DNA from: Gammaproteobacteria bacterium
GTDB lineage: Bacteria > Pseudomonadota > Gammaproteobacteria > Pseudomonadales > Pseudohongiellaceae
Length of the DNA: 64,000 bases
Reading direction: 5' to 3'
Assembly (NCBI GenBank): GCA_021773355.1
Contig: JAJFKE010000023.1
Location: forward strand, 434,001 to 498,000
The notes beneath the pieces were generated by a model, which saw only the letters and a program-made list of their open reading frames with translations, was not told the origin of the DNA and searched no databases. Both the position numbers and the translations under genes were made by a program. Within the stretch, counting starts at the first letter, position 1, and every line of letters starts with the position of its first letter. Below, in pieces: positions 25,644 to 34,348 of this stretch.

Positions 25644-26329
25644 TCTGTATGCCGTGGACGTCCCCGTCCACGTGTCTCAATTCTTTGCCCTGTTCTGCGC
25701 TCTATCTCATCTACAAAGAGGGAACAGCCAGTTAGCTGATTCCTTGCTATTGCCGTAGCAATCATAAGCGTTGCAGAATCATCTTTGCTTTCTACAAATT
25801 CTTGGTAGCGAGTTTGTCTTCTATTTCTTGCTGATGACAGGGCTAAATAGACAGGATCATCATCAAGCCAATTAGTCACGTCATCTCCTATTCTTGCTCG
25901 ATAGCTAGACCACTGGTATTGATCGGGGCTAGCTACCATTTTCGCTTTGACCGGGTTCAACTCTACATAGCGGCAGCACTGTAGCAGGTAGTTATCCCGA
26001 TCTATTGGGCTGATCTTGAAGCGACCTTCCCATAAGGAACCGCTGCGTCTTTCCAGGCGGTTCACCCAGCGTGTCTGTTTGGCTGCTAGTCGCTTCATTA
26101 ACTCGCTTATAACAGATGCTTCATTTCCCGGCTCAACGACCAAATGAATATGATTGGTCATAAGGCAATAGCTATAAACTCTAACGCCGAGTTTTTGTTT
26201 CCACTCCCTCAAGTTATCTAAATAGTATTGGTAATCACAATTGTCAACGAAGACCGCTTTTCGGTCATGACCTCGTTGAACAATATGGTGGGGCATATTC
26301 GGGATAATTACTCTTGCCATCCTTGGCAT
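25637..26329 (-). CDS. REP-associated tyrosine transposase (RayT, Y1/IS200-like domain)
   Basis: 230 residues. The N terminus is MPRMARVIIPNMPHHIVQRGHDR. The HUH metal motif appears as MTNHIHLVV near residue 60, the catalytic Tyr in LLQCCRYVELNPVKA near residue 120, and WSSYRARIG follows, all as in the TnpA-REP branch of the Y1 superfamily. Such proteins are domesticated or semi-mobile transposases thought to spread REP palindromes. The C terminus (RRTGQRIETRGRGRPRHTEK) is basic and runs into the left inverted end. The gene looks intact. A deleted relative of the same element lies at 13420-13537, which shows the family has moved in this genome. Confidence 0.92.
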   Translation of the reverse strand: MPRMARVIIPNMPHHIVQRGHDRKAVFVDNCDYQYYLDNLREWKQKLGVRVYSYCLMTNHIHLVVEPGNEASVISELMKRLAAKQTRWVNRLERRSGSLWEGRFKISPIDRDNYLLQCCRYVELNPVKAKMVASPDQYQWSSYRARIGDDVTNWLDDDPVYLALSSARNRRQTRYQEFVESKDDSATLMIATAIARNQLTGCSLFVDEIERRTGQRIETRGRGRPRHTEK

Positions 26330-26407
26330 GGGCGCGACCTATAATCTAGAAATTGAAGTGAGTTTTCTAGTTATAGTCGATGATGTGCCTGGTGAGGAAT
26401 TTTTTCG

Positions 26408-26426
26408 AAAATAAATCTGTCCCTTT
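26408..26426 (-). repeat. Right inverted end of the RayT element
   Basis: A 19-bp exact reverse complement of 25625-25643, lying 79 bases before the transposase start on the minus strand. Confidence 0.9.
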
Positions 26427-26497
26427 AAATCATATATACTTAACGCGAAACTGAATCCAAAAATCAATACACATGAACATAACGGGATCATCCCCTC

Positions 26498-28420
26498 ATG
26501 ACAGACTCGATTGAAACGCGTCTTCCAGATCATTCGATTGCTGTTACTGCGGATGAAACAGAAGCGCTCTTCAAAAATTCGTCGGTTGCTAACGGAGCCG
26601 TGTTACTGGGCGTTTTTTTATTAAGTTCAGTATTTCTTGTCAATGAATCTACACGTAGCCCCTACCTATTGTGGGTATTGGTGATGTTTCTTGGCGTATT
26701 TCTACGCTTTGCTTTGGTTATGTCATATCGAAAAAAACGACCCGACATTGCTCAGGCTTCACGCTGGTCAAACTACTACCTTTTCGCGACGACACTATTG
26801 GGCCTCGCGTGGGCGAGCATCATACTAATCGTTTTACCCTATAGTGATCCTGAAGCGGATCTGTTCGCCATGATGATCCTGTTGGGCATGATGGCCGCTG
26901 CCTTACCTCTGTTGTCGTCTGCTAAGTGGGGCCTGTCTCTGTACATTCTACCTACGCTTATAACCATAACATTTTATTTCTTACTCCAGGGTGGAGTACT
27001 TAATATTGCCAAGGCCAGTGTCTTTATCGTGTTTTACTTCCTGTTGGTAATTTCTTCTCTTCGTCTGTATAAAAATCTGCATGAATCTAACACTTCGATT
27101 TATGAAAAGCGGGATCTTATCGAATTCTTGGACAATGAGAAAAATTTAGTAGAAAGCCTCAACCACAACTTGAAAATTGAAATTGAACAACGCCGTCAAG
27201 CTCAAGAAGATTTAGAGCAGCATCGGCGCTCATTGGAGCAGGAAGTACAGAGTAGAACGACGCAGCTAATTACCGCCAGAGATGAAGCTGAATTGGCAAA
27301 CCAGGCCAAGACTGACTTTTTAGCCACTATCAGCCATGAAATTCGCACTCCTATGACAGAAGTTCATGGAATATTGGAATTGCTGGAAAGTACGGAACTG
27401 AATTCTCAGCAATCTCAATTCGTAGAGGCATCTCTTCTTGCCTCGCATTCTCTAATAGCCATAATTAACGATGTTTTGGATTTCTCAAAGACGGAATCTG
27501 GCCAGCTAATAATAGTCCAAGAGAGATTTGATCCAACACATATCGCTAAAGATGTTGTGAACCTTATGCGCAGCAGCGCTGAGAAAAAGAAATTACAGCT
27601 TGAACTCAGTATGGTGGAGGACGCTTCCAACTGGGTATTGGGCGATTCTAAAAGCTTACGTCAAATATTGACCAACCTTATTAGCAATAGCATTAAATTC
27701 ACCAATGAGGGCCGCGTCAATCTGGACATAAGCAAAGAAGGTAGAGACGATTATGTCTTTGTTATTAGCGACACCGGAATCGGACTGGAAGAACAAGAAA
27801 AAGCGTTGGTGTTACAACCTTTCTGGCAAGTCGACTCCTCTCTCACAAGAAAAGTTGGTGGTACTGGATTGGGACTGACTATAGTTAAGCGTCTGTTGGA
27901 TCGGCAGAATGCCACGTTTAATCTGTACAGTGAGCCTTCCAAGGGAACCAGAATAGAATTTAAAATTCGCTATCCTGAATGCGAACTTGAAGAAGTCAAA
28001 ACTGCGCGACCGATTGATCTGACACCCATGAATATCAAGGTGCTGCTGATTGAAGACAATGTTGTAATTACTGAAGTGATCTCAAGATTATTAGGAAAGG
28101 TTGGCTGCCAAGTCTCAAGTTGTATGAATGCAAAGGCAGGAATTGAGACTTATCAATCTGAGCGGGATTTCGACGTACTATTAATGGATTTGCACATGCC
28201 AGATATAGATGGTTTAGAAGCTACTCGCAGAATCAGAGCTTGGGAGCAGGAGAATAAAATTTCCCCGATACCCATTATTGCAACGACAGGGTATGCCACT
28301 GAAGACGCGCGACAGAAATGCATGAGCCAAGGCATGAATGGCTTCCTGGCCAAACCTATCAAGCTTGGTGATTTACATCAGGCTATATCTGAAGTCATTG
28401 AATCAAAAGGAGTAGATTAG
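26498..28420 (+). CDS. Hybrid sensor histidine kinase with C-terminal receiver domain
   Basis: 640 residues. About six hydrophobic segments cover residues 25-195 and form a membrane sensor of no recognised class; a coiled coil follows (about 200-265). The HisKA domain has the phosphorylatable His in FLATISHEIRTPM near residue 285. The HATPase domain shows NLISNSIKFTNEG (N box), DTGIGL (G1) and GGTGLGLTIVKRLL (G2). The receiver domain from about residue 510 has VLLIEDN and the phosphoacceptor Asp in LLMDLHMPDIDG, with the conserved Lys in FLAKPIK. It ends without an Hpt domain, so the next relay partner is encoded elsewhere. No cognate regulator gene is adjacent, and the signal sensed is unknown. 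Confidence 0.92.
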   Translation: MTDSIETRLPDHSIAVTADETEALFKNSSVANGAVLLGVFLLSSVFLVNESTRSPYLLWVLVMFLGVFLRFALVMSYRKKRPDIAQASRWSNYYLFATTLLGLAWASIILIVLPYSDPEADLFAMMILLGMMAAALPLLSSAKWGLSLYILPTLITITFYFLLQGGVLNIAKASVFIVFYFLLVISSLRLYKNLHESNTSIYEKRDLIEFLDNEKNLVESLNHNLKIEIEQRRQAQEDLEQHRRSLEQEVQSRTTQLITARDEAELANQAKTDFLATISHEIRTPMTEVHGILELLESTELNSQQSQFVEASLLASHSLIAIINDVLDFSKTESGQLIIVQERFDPTHIAKDVVNLMRSSAEKKKLQLELSMVEDASNWVLGDSKSLRQILTNLISNSIKFTNEGRVNLDISKEGRDDYVFVISDTGIGLEEQEKALVLQPFWQVDSSLTRKVGGTGLGLTIVKRLLDRQNATFNLYSEPSKGTRIEFKIRYPECELEEVKTARPIDLTPMNIKVLLIEDNVVITEVISRLLGKVGCQVSSCMNAKAGIETYQSERDFDVLLMDLHMPDIDGLEATRRIRAWEQENKISPIPIIATTGYATEDARQKCMSQGMNGFLAKPIKLGDLHQAISEVIESKGVD

Positions 28421-28425
28421 CAGCA

Positions 28426-28449
28426 AGGATCAGAGGATCAGAGGATCAG
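28426..28449. repeat. Tandem octamer repeat, AGGATCAG x3
   Basis: Three perfect adjacent copies of AGGATCAG start 5 bases after the stop of the histidine kinase. This is a second, different octamer tract, comparable to the one at 22714-22767. No further structure was recognised in the rest of the gap up to 28672. Confidence 0.85.
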
Positions 28450-28672
28450 AACTTTAGAGTACTTCCGCCGCCAGTTTGACACCCCTAATTAGCAGCAAAC
28501 AGCTATTCTCAAATGCAATATTCTACGCAGGATTCATCGCCACTTTTTCGAATCTTTGGATTTATTACGTTCAATCGAAGCTTAGCGTTTGTCATCATAG
28601 TCGTGGTCTGAATTACATTTCCCGAGTATTATTACTGCTCAATTCTCTAATTTCACCGAAAAGAGGTCAGCT

Positions 28673-29914
28673 ATGAAAAACTCTTCACTCTCTAGACGTC
28701 GCTTCCTGCAGGCTGGTGGCGCGGCAGCCATCTGGATACCCACAGCCGCCAGGGGCTACACATCGGCGGAGATGCAGGAGTTTTACGCCAACGGTGAAAT
28801 GTCAGTGAATGTATCTAAATGGGAGTTGGACACCCCTGCCCTGTGTGTCGATCTGGATCTGTTGGAGGGAAACCTGGATAAGATGGCCTCCACCATGTCC
28901 GCTAATGGCATTGCCAGCCGTCCCCACGCGAAAACACATAAATGCCCTACCATCGCACAGATGCAAATTGACCGTGGCTCGGTGGGAATCTGTACCGCCA
29001 AGGTGAGCGAGGCGGAAGCGATGTTTCAAAATGGCATCGATCAGATTCTAAATACTACCGGCAATGTAACCCCAACAAAAATAAACCGCGCCATGAATCT
29101 GCGCCAGCAATGCCCCGGTTTTATTCAGGCCACAGATTCACCAAAGAATGCGCGACTGCTTTCCGAAGCAGCCGTAGCCAAAGGCATTATAGCGGATGTG
29201 GTCGTAGACGTGGATCCGGGCATTAGACGCACCGGTATCCCCTTCGGACAGCCGGCGCTGCAATTGGCACAGTTGATTGATCAACTACCGGGGCTGCGCT
29301 TTCGAGGCATGTTATGTTACGACGCTGCCGCACAACATGTTGTTGGCTTCGAAACGCGCAAGACACAGACTCTGGAACGCATGGTTGCTGCTACCGATAC
29401 CTTCGAGCTGATGCGAGCCTCGGGTTTAAACACAGAAATATTCAGCGGCGGCGGAACCGGCACCTACAATATCGATCATGACACAAAAGGCATGACCGAC
29501 GTGCAAGTTGGAAGTTATGTTTTTATGGACGCGCAGTATATTTCCATCGGTGGTGAAGAAGATGCCGAGGTCTATTCCGATTTTGCGACGTCTTTAACCA
29601 TTATGACCACGGTGCTAAACGATCAATACGAAGGCCGAGCCACATCCGATGCCGGCGCAAAAGCCTGCACCATTAACCAACCCTGGCCTATCGTGAAAGG
29701 AGAAACCGGAATGCGATATCGCTCCGGCTCCGATGAGTTCGGCACCATACTTTATGACGAAGAAGCTTCTCGAACCTACAAGGTAGGCGACAAACTGGAA
29801 GTCATTGTCTCCCATTGTGATCCAGTGGTTAATCTCTACGATCAGATGTATGCCATTCGCGGTGACAAGGTGGAAGCGGTATGGCCAATCTCGGCTAGAG
29901 GTATGTCCGCCTAG
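28673..29914 (+). CDS. Tat-exported D-threonine aldolase-like PLP enzyme
   Basis: 413 residues. A twin-arginine signal opens the protein (SRRRFLQAGGAAAIWIP), so it should be folded and loaded with PLP before export. The fold type III N-terminal barrel has TPALCVDLDLLEGNLDKM and the PLP lysine in SRPHAKTHKCP near residue 87. The C-terminal domain has SHCDPVVNLYDQM, whose His and Asp match the metal site of D-threonine aldolase/D-serine dehydratase (DSD1) proteins. The reaction would be retro-aldol cleavage of a D-beta-hydroxy amino acid or dehydration of a related one. AGAGG lies before the ATG. It converges with the flavoprotein gene at 29970; joint function is only a guess. Confidence 0.85.
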   Translation: MKNSSLSRRRFLQAGGAAAIWIPTAARGYTSAEMQEFYANGEMSVNVSKWELDTPALCVDLDLLEGNLDKMASTMSANGIASRPHAKTHKCPTIAQMQIDRGSVGICTAKVSEAEAMFQNGIDQILNTTGNVTPTKINRAMNLRQQCPGFIQATDSPKNARLLSEAAVAKGIIADVVVDVDPGIRRTGIPFGQPALQLAQLIDQLPGLRFRGMLCYDAAAQHVVGFETRKTQTLERMVAATDTFELMRASGLNTEIFSGGGTGTYNIDHDTKGMTDVQVGSYVFMDAQYISIGGEEDAEVYSDFATSLTIMTTVLNDQYEGRATSDAGAKACTINQPWPIVKGETGMRYRSGSDEFGTILYDEEASRTYKVGDKLEVIVSHCDPVVNLYDQMYAIRGDKVEAVWPISARGMSA

Positions 29915-29969
29915 GCAAGTAGATGCATAGCCTTCTACTTCAATGATAAATTGCTGAGTCGTTAGACAC

Positions 29970-31337
29970 TTAGCCGTTAAAGAGCGCACGCAAATGGGGG
30001 TTTAACATTCGTCCCTGGGGATCCAGGGAACGACGAATCTCCATAAAATCCTTGAAGTGTGGGTACAGCTGCGTTAACTCGCGGTGCGTAAGGCTGTGTA
30101 CTTTCCCCCAGTGGGGCCGTCCGCCGTACTTCCAGAAGATGGGTTCGATGATATCGAAGTAAGGCCTGTAATCTTCGCTCGCCGTTCGATGAATCGATAT
30201 AGTCGCGTGTGGATGATCTCCATAGGACATGCTTAACCAATTATCGTCCCCACTGACATAGCGATATTCCAGTGGAAACAGCACATCGATCTCCTGCTCA
30301 TAGATCGTCCTTAGAATTTCCCGTAAACATTCTGCGCCCACTTCCGCCGGCACCGAGTATTCCATTTCATTGAAACGACTATTACGCACATTGGAAAGCA
30401 GTTTGTAAGAAACATCCACGGCTTCTGTTGCCTGAATTCGCGACGCCGTGGCATTGGAAATTCTGCGCCTCTCAGCAGGTGTAGGATTAGAGGTCAGTCC
30501 TAGTGACTCTGCTATAGAAGCATCATCACTGGGTTCCGGCTGCAAGTCTATTTGGCCAATGGGCTCGTCAGTCTCGTCGATTGACAGCACCAGCGAATAG
30601 TCAGAATAAACCAGGGGGAAAATTTCAAAGTGCCTATGACTGGCGGCAAGCTCGTCAAAATTAGCCAGAATGTCTTCCGTCGGCGCCGCCCACTCCCGCT
30701 TTTTCAATTTATACGCTTCTCTATTCTGCATCTTGACTTGAGTAACTATGCCCAGGGCGCCAACATTGACGCGAGCGGCGTGAAACAAGTCACCATCCGT
30801 GGCATCGATATCCATTACCGATCCAGTCGAAGTAACAAGGCGCAGCGATGTAATAAAGGAAGATAGAGCCTGCAGGGTAACCCCTGTGCCATGGGTGCCA
30901 GTTGCTATAGCACCGGCAACCGTCTGCCGGTCTATATCGGGCAGATTAATCATACCCTGCCCTATGGCATCCAGCTGTGGCCCCAGATCTCCAAGGCGCG
31001 AGCCAGCGCCAAGAGTAACCTGCATCGTATCAGGGTCGGAATCGAGAATTCCACTTAGCTGATCGATCACCACCAAATGACCATCGGTGGGTACCAGCGG
31101 ACTAAATGAGTGACCCGACCCTATAGGTCGAATCGGTCCTAAAGTATTTCGAAGCAAGCTAGTCAGCTCTTCTTCGCTGCCTATGTCGTAGCGCCCGGCT
31201 GGCTGACAGGTCTGACCGCCGGACCAGTTGCTCCAGGACGTAGACTGTGCAAAGGCGGAGCCTTTTACTGCATAAGCCCCGAACAATACTGCCTTAACAC
31301 TGGATGCCAGAAATGATCTGCGGGAAAGTTGTTTCAT
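29970..31337 (-). CDS. Tat-exported FAD aldonolactone-oxidase-like protein
   Basis: 455 residues. A twin-arginine type signal (LSRRSFLASSVKAVLFGAYA) opens the protein. The FAD-binding domain (VAO/PCMH fold) shows IRPIGSGHSFSPLVPTDG, LGAGSRLGDLGPQLDA and AGAIATGTHGTG. The C-terminal domain, with GGRPHWGKVHSL near the end and RSLDPQGRMLNPHLRALF, is that of D-arabinono-1,4-lactone/L-gulonolactone oxidases. It probably oxidises a sugar lactone or polyol in the periplasm. The gene starts inside the last codons of the cytochrome gene (4-base overlap), so the cytochrome is its likely electron acceptor, which would make it a dehydrogenase rather than an oxidase. Confidence 0.85.
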   Translation of the reverse strand: MKQLSRRSFLASSVKAVLFGAYAVKGSAFAQSTSWSNWSGGQTCQPAGRYDIGSEEELTSLLRNTLGPIRPIGSGHSFSPLVPTDGHLVVIDQLSGILDSDPDTMQVTLGAGSRLGDLGPQLDAIGQGMINLPDIDRQTVAGAIATGTHGTGVTLQALSSFITSLRLVTSTGSVMDIDATDGDLFHAARVNVGALGIVTQVKMQNREAYKLKKREWAAPTEDILANFDELAASHRHFEIFPLVYSDYSLVLSIDETDEPIGQIDLQPEPSDDASIAESLGLTSNPTPAERRRISNATASRIQATEAVDVSYKLLSNVRNSRFNEMEYSVPAEVGAECLREILRTIYEQEIDVLFPLEYRYVSGDDNWLSMSYGDHPHATISIHRTASEDYRPYFDIIEPIFWKYGGRPHWGKVHSLTHRELTQLYPHFKDFMEIRRSLDPQGRMLNPHLRALFNG

Positions 31338-31708
31338 GGATTTGTCCCCGCCATATAAGCAATCATCGCTCTAAAATCAGATACCTCACAGGCCATGCAA
31401 TAACCGAGTGGTGGCATGGAGTTGTAGCCATTCAACACATTTTCCAGTATTGCTCGCTCGCCCTGTGCCAGCCGTCGTTGCCACTCTTGTTCATCTCCAA
31501 GCACTGGCGCACCGGCTTCTCCCGTAATATGGCACAGTGCACAACTACGCGCCCATTTCCCCATAACAGTCGCATCTGCGACATCATTTCTGAAAGGGTA
31601 GGCGATAAAACTAGCGCCAGCTTCTGGAGCTTGAATACCGAAGCCGCTGCAACCTGTTAAAAGAACGGCCAATGCCAAGCCTGGAATTTTTGAGGAAACA
31701 GATTTCAT
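31334..31708 (-). CDS. Cytochrome c5-like lipoprotein
   Basis: 124 residues. A lipoprotein signal ends in LLTGCSG. One heme motif, CALCH, lies near residue 56, followed by ITGEAGAP. The sequence MPPLGYCMACEVSDFRAMIAYM near the C terminus supplies the Met ligand and the extra Cys pair seen in cytochrome c5 (MPPKGGCxxC). It is a monoheme electron carrier held at a membrane facing the periplasm. The 4-base overlap with the flavoprotein gene and 86-base spacing from the TonB receptor gene argue for one transcript. Its role is inferred as acceptor for the flavoprotein. Confidence 0.85.
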   Translation of the reverse strand: MKSVSSKIPGLALAVLLTGCSGFGIQAPEAGASFIAYPFRNDVADATVMGKWARSCALCHITGEAGAPVLGDEQEWQRRLAQGERAILENVLNGYNSMPPLGYCMACEVSDFRAMIAYMAGTNP

Positions 31709-31794
31709 AGGCTACTCGTAGTCGAATTGAATCAGGTCATGCTGAGGCACAAGGCTTATAAACCCAGTGCCTCGGCAATTCTTTCCGTAGAATA

Positions 31795-34113
31795 CTAGAA
31801 CTTAAACGATGCACCAATACCGTAAGTTCTTGGAGCGCCTAACATCTCTTCGTTGAAGCCAAGAAAGGACAAGTCGAAGGCATAAACAAGGTATTCCTTG
31901 TCCGCTAAATTCCTGGCCCACAGCGCGATTTCCACGTTCTCATTAGCCGAACGCCAGGCCAGTCGCGCATTGTAGAGCGAGAAAGAATCCTGGCTCAAAA
32001 GCGGGCTGTTCTGGGCATCGAAAAACACGTCATCCTGAAAACTGAAATCCAATTGCGCCGTAACAGTTCCGCCATTGCTAAGATGAAAGTCATGCTGTAT
32101 CAGGCCGTTGTAGGTTAAATCCGGAGACATCACGATTTGGTTTCCAGAGAAATCGTCTCCGGTTACGCTATCCAGGAAATCTTCGTACTCGGAATCCAAA
32201 ATACCGACGCCAAAATTAATAAAGGTGTTGGCCGTCGGCAACCATTGCAATTCTAATTCTGCACCGGCCACTTTAGCATCCGAGGCATTACTCAACACAG
32301 AGAAGGTTTGGTTGCCCACCACCGTAAAGGTAAACACTTGCAAATCCGTGTAGTCATATAAGAAGAACGAACCATTCAATCGGACAGTTCTATCAGCCAA
32401 CGTGGCCTTAAAGCCTGCCTCATAGTTGAGTAGTTCTTCTGAATCGTAAGGAACGATACCGTCAACCGTACTATCGATACCACCGGCCTTAAAGCCTGTT
32501 GATAGGCCAGCGTATAAGAGAACATCATCGTTCAAGGCCCAATCCAGCACTGCCCTACCTGAAACACTGTCAAAATCCTTCTTGCCTACTCCGGCAAAGC
32601 GCACCGGAAAACCAATAGAGGGTTCGTTATAGATCTGCCTGACATCGTGTTCCGTTTCTTCGTCGGTATAACGCAAGCCCACGTTCAGCTTTAACGTGTC
32701 GTTAAGATCGATAGAAGCATCACCGTACAGTGAGAAGCTGGTTATAGTCTGCGTAGTTCTTGAAGCACCGTTGCTGACAAACTGCCCTGGACAGAAACCA
32801 TCGGGATTACCCGGAGCCGGTGCGAAAGTGCCATCACCACAGAAATCCGCATCATCTACCCCTATGAAGAAAGGGCGTATCGCACCCAACACATTGAAAC
32901 CGGTCTGATCTTGCGCCTCATCGTCCAGGTAGTAGGCTCCGGCAATCCAGTTCCAGCCGTCGCGTTGCTGGCTTAATCGAAATTCTTGCGAGAAAGTTTC
33001 CTGGTTTACACCGAGTATCCCGGAGATAAGTTCATTGGGGCTGGCGTCGGTTTCCTCCGGGCGGGAATCTTCCAGATCATCGTAAGCAGTGATCGATGTA
33101 AAAAACATGTCGCCAAAATTAACCTGAACTTTTAGCGAAGTTCCCCAAAATTCCGTATCGTTTTGTGCTTCGACGTTGTAGCTGCCTTCGTCATAGGCGG
33201 TAGCTGCGGGAATTACGCGACCATCGTCTGCGGTAAAGGGCAAATTTTCGGAATAACCGAAGGCATCGACACACAGGCCAGCATTAATGTCAGCCATTGC
33301 ACAGAGGTCGCCATTGCCATCAAGCAAACCAAGATGACGGTACTGTACTGCATCGGATTCTGTCTTACCGCCGTGAAGATTCAGTAAGACATTTACCGTA
33401 TCAGATGGATCCCACTCTACTAGGGCTCTATAGGCAAGTTCATCGGCACCTTGTTGATCGTTGCCGGTAAGATTATTTTTCAACCAACCATCAGAATCAG
33501 TCTTCGAAATAGCTAAACGAAATCCCACGGTATCAGATGCTGGGCCGCCAATAGCCGCTTCAATATTGGTATAACCGTATTCGGCGGCAGTCACGCTGAC
33601 GTCGCCCTCGAATTCCTGGGTCGGCTTTTTGGAAATATAGTTAACGGCACCACCGGTTGCATTACGCCCGTACAGAGTGCCTTGCGGCCCGCGTAGAACT
33701 TCGATTCTATCCATGTCTAATAATTGGAATATTTGTCCGGCGCTCTGTGCCACATAGACCTCGTCTGCGTAAGGCGCAATCGCTGCTGGTGTAAACACGC
33801 GGAAGTCACTCACACCGACACCGCGGATAAACATGGCGGGTATTCCGGTTTCTCCATTGGGATAGCCGACACTGAAGTTCGGCGTCTGCGCGGCAATATC
33901 TACCGACTGGGTGAAGCCCAAGGCCTCGATAGTAGCGCTGGTGAATGCCGTAACAGACAAGGGAGTGTCTTGCAGGTTTTGATCACGACGCTGGGCAGAT
34001 ACGATTATTTCTTCTATAAGCCCATTGGCATCCTGCGCATATATCGTTACAGGTATAGTGGAGGCGATTGCAGCCCCGAGAAGTGTTGTTATTGCTCTCT
34101 TTTTGCTGATCAT
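31795..34113 (-). CDS. TonB-dependent outer-membrane receptor
   Basis: 772 residues. The signal peptide (about 1-26) ends ...TIYAQ. The TonB box and plug start follow (IEEIIVSAQRRDQNLQDTPLSVTAF). The plug carries FIRGVG and RIEVLRGPQGTLYGRNATGGAVNYI, the hallmark of the family, and the rest is a 22-strand barrel ending in Phe (GIGASFKF). A GGGAGA ribosome site is 8 bases before the ATG. It belongs to the large receptor type that marine gammaproteobacteria use for varied organic ligands, so siderophore uptake should not be assumed. It is first in a leftward group with the cytochrome and lactone-oxidase-like flavoprotein, so a sugar-like ligand is possible. Confidence 0.92.
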   Translation of the reverse strand: MISKKRAITTLLGAAIASTIPVTIYAQDANGLIEEIIVSAQRRDQNLQDTPLSVTAFTSATIEALGFTQSVDIAAQTPNFSVGYPNGETGIPAMFIRGVGVSDFRVFTPAAIAPYADEVYVAQSAGQIFQLLDMDRIEVLRGPQGTLYGRNATGGAVNYISKKPTQEFEGDVSVTAAEYGYTNIEAAIGGPASDTVGFRLAISKTDSDGWLKNNLTGNDQQGADELAYRALVEWDPSDTVNVLLNLHGGKTESDAVQYRHLGLLDGNGDLCAMADINAGLCVDAFGYSENLPFTADDGRVIPAATAYDEGSYNVEAQNDTEFWGTSLKVQVNFGDMFFTSITAYDDLEDSRPEETDASPNELISGILGVNQETFSQEFRLSQQRDGWNWIAGAYYLDDEAQDQTGFNVLGAIRPFFIGVDDADFCGDGTFAPAPGNPDGFCPGQFVSNGASRTTQTITSFSLYGDASIDLNDTLKLNVGLRYTDEETEHDVRQIYNEPSIGFPVRFAGVGKKDFDSVSGRAVLDWALNDDVLLYAGLSTGFKAGGIDSTVDGIVPYDSEELLNYEAGFKATLADRTVRLNGSFFLYDYTDLQVFTFTVVGNQTFSVLSNASDAKVAGAELELQWLPTANTFINFGVGILDSEYEDFLDSVTGDDFSGNQIVMSPDLTYNGLIQHDFHLSNGGTVTAQLDFSFQDDVFFDAQNSPLLSQDSFSLYNARLAWRSANENVEIALWARNLADKEYLVYAFDLSFLGFNEEMLGAPRTYGIGASFKF

Positions 34114-34348
34114 TTTTTGCTATCTCCCACTAATTTCAGAATAGTACGCCACATTAACTTTTGGAGTTCGTAGTGTCAATTCGTGACACAAAACCTCACA
34201 TTCCACTGAAGGAAAAGGAGTCGATTGAGGCCCATAGGTCGAATTATTAATCAATCCTCCCACTAAATATTTTTTGCCCGCTTAAGGACCAACTCGCGTT
34301 CGTTCATTCGAATATCGACAATGCCCTAATCTCCACGGAGACGTGATT

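Larger units (their letters stand above)
25625..26426 (-). mobile_element. RayT/IS200-like element with 19-bp perfect inverted ends
   Basis: AAAGGGACAGATTTATTTT at 25625-25643 and its exact reverse complement at 26408-26426 bracket a single Y1 transposase gene. The ends are far longer than chance would give. The element is 802 bp, and no target duplication is visible, as expected for single-strand HUH/Y1 mobility. Confidence 0.85.

Noticed and set aside
25625..26426. A classical DDE insertion sequence
   Set aside because: The protein has HUH and single-Tyr motifs of the Y1 family, and no target duplication is visible.
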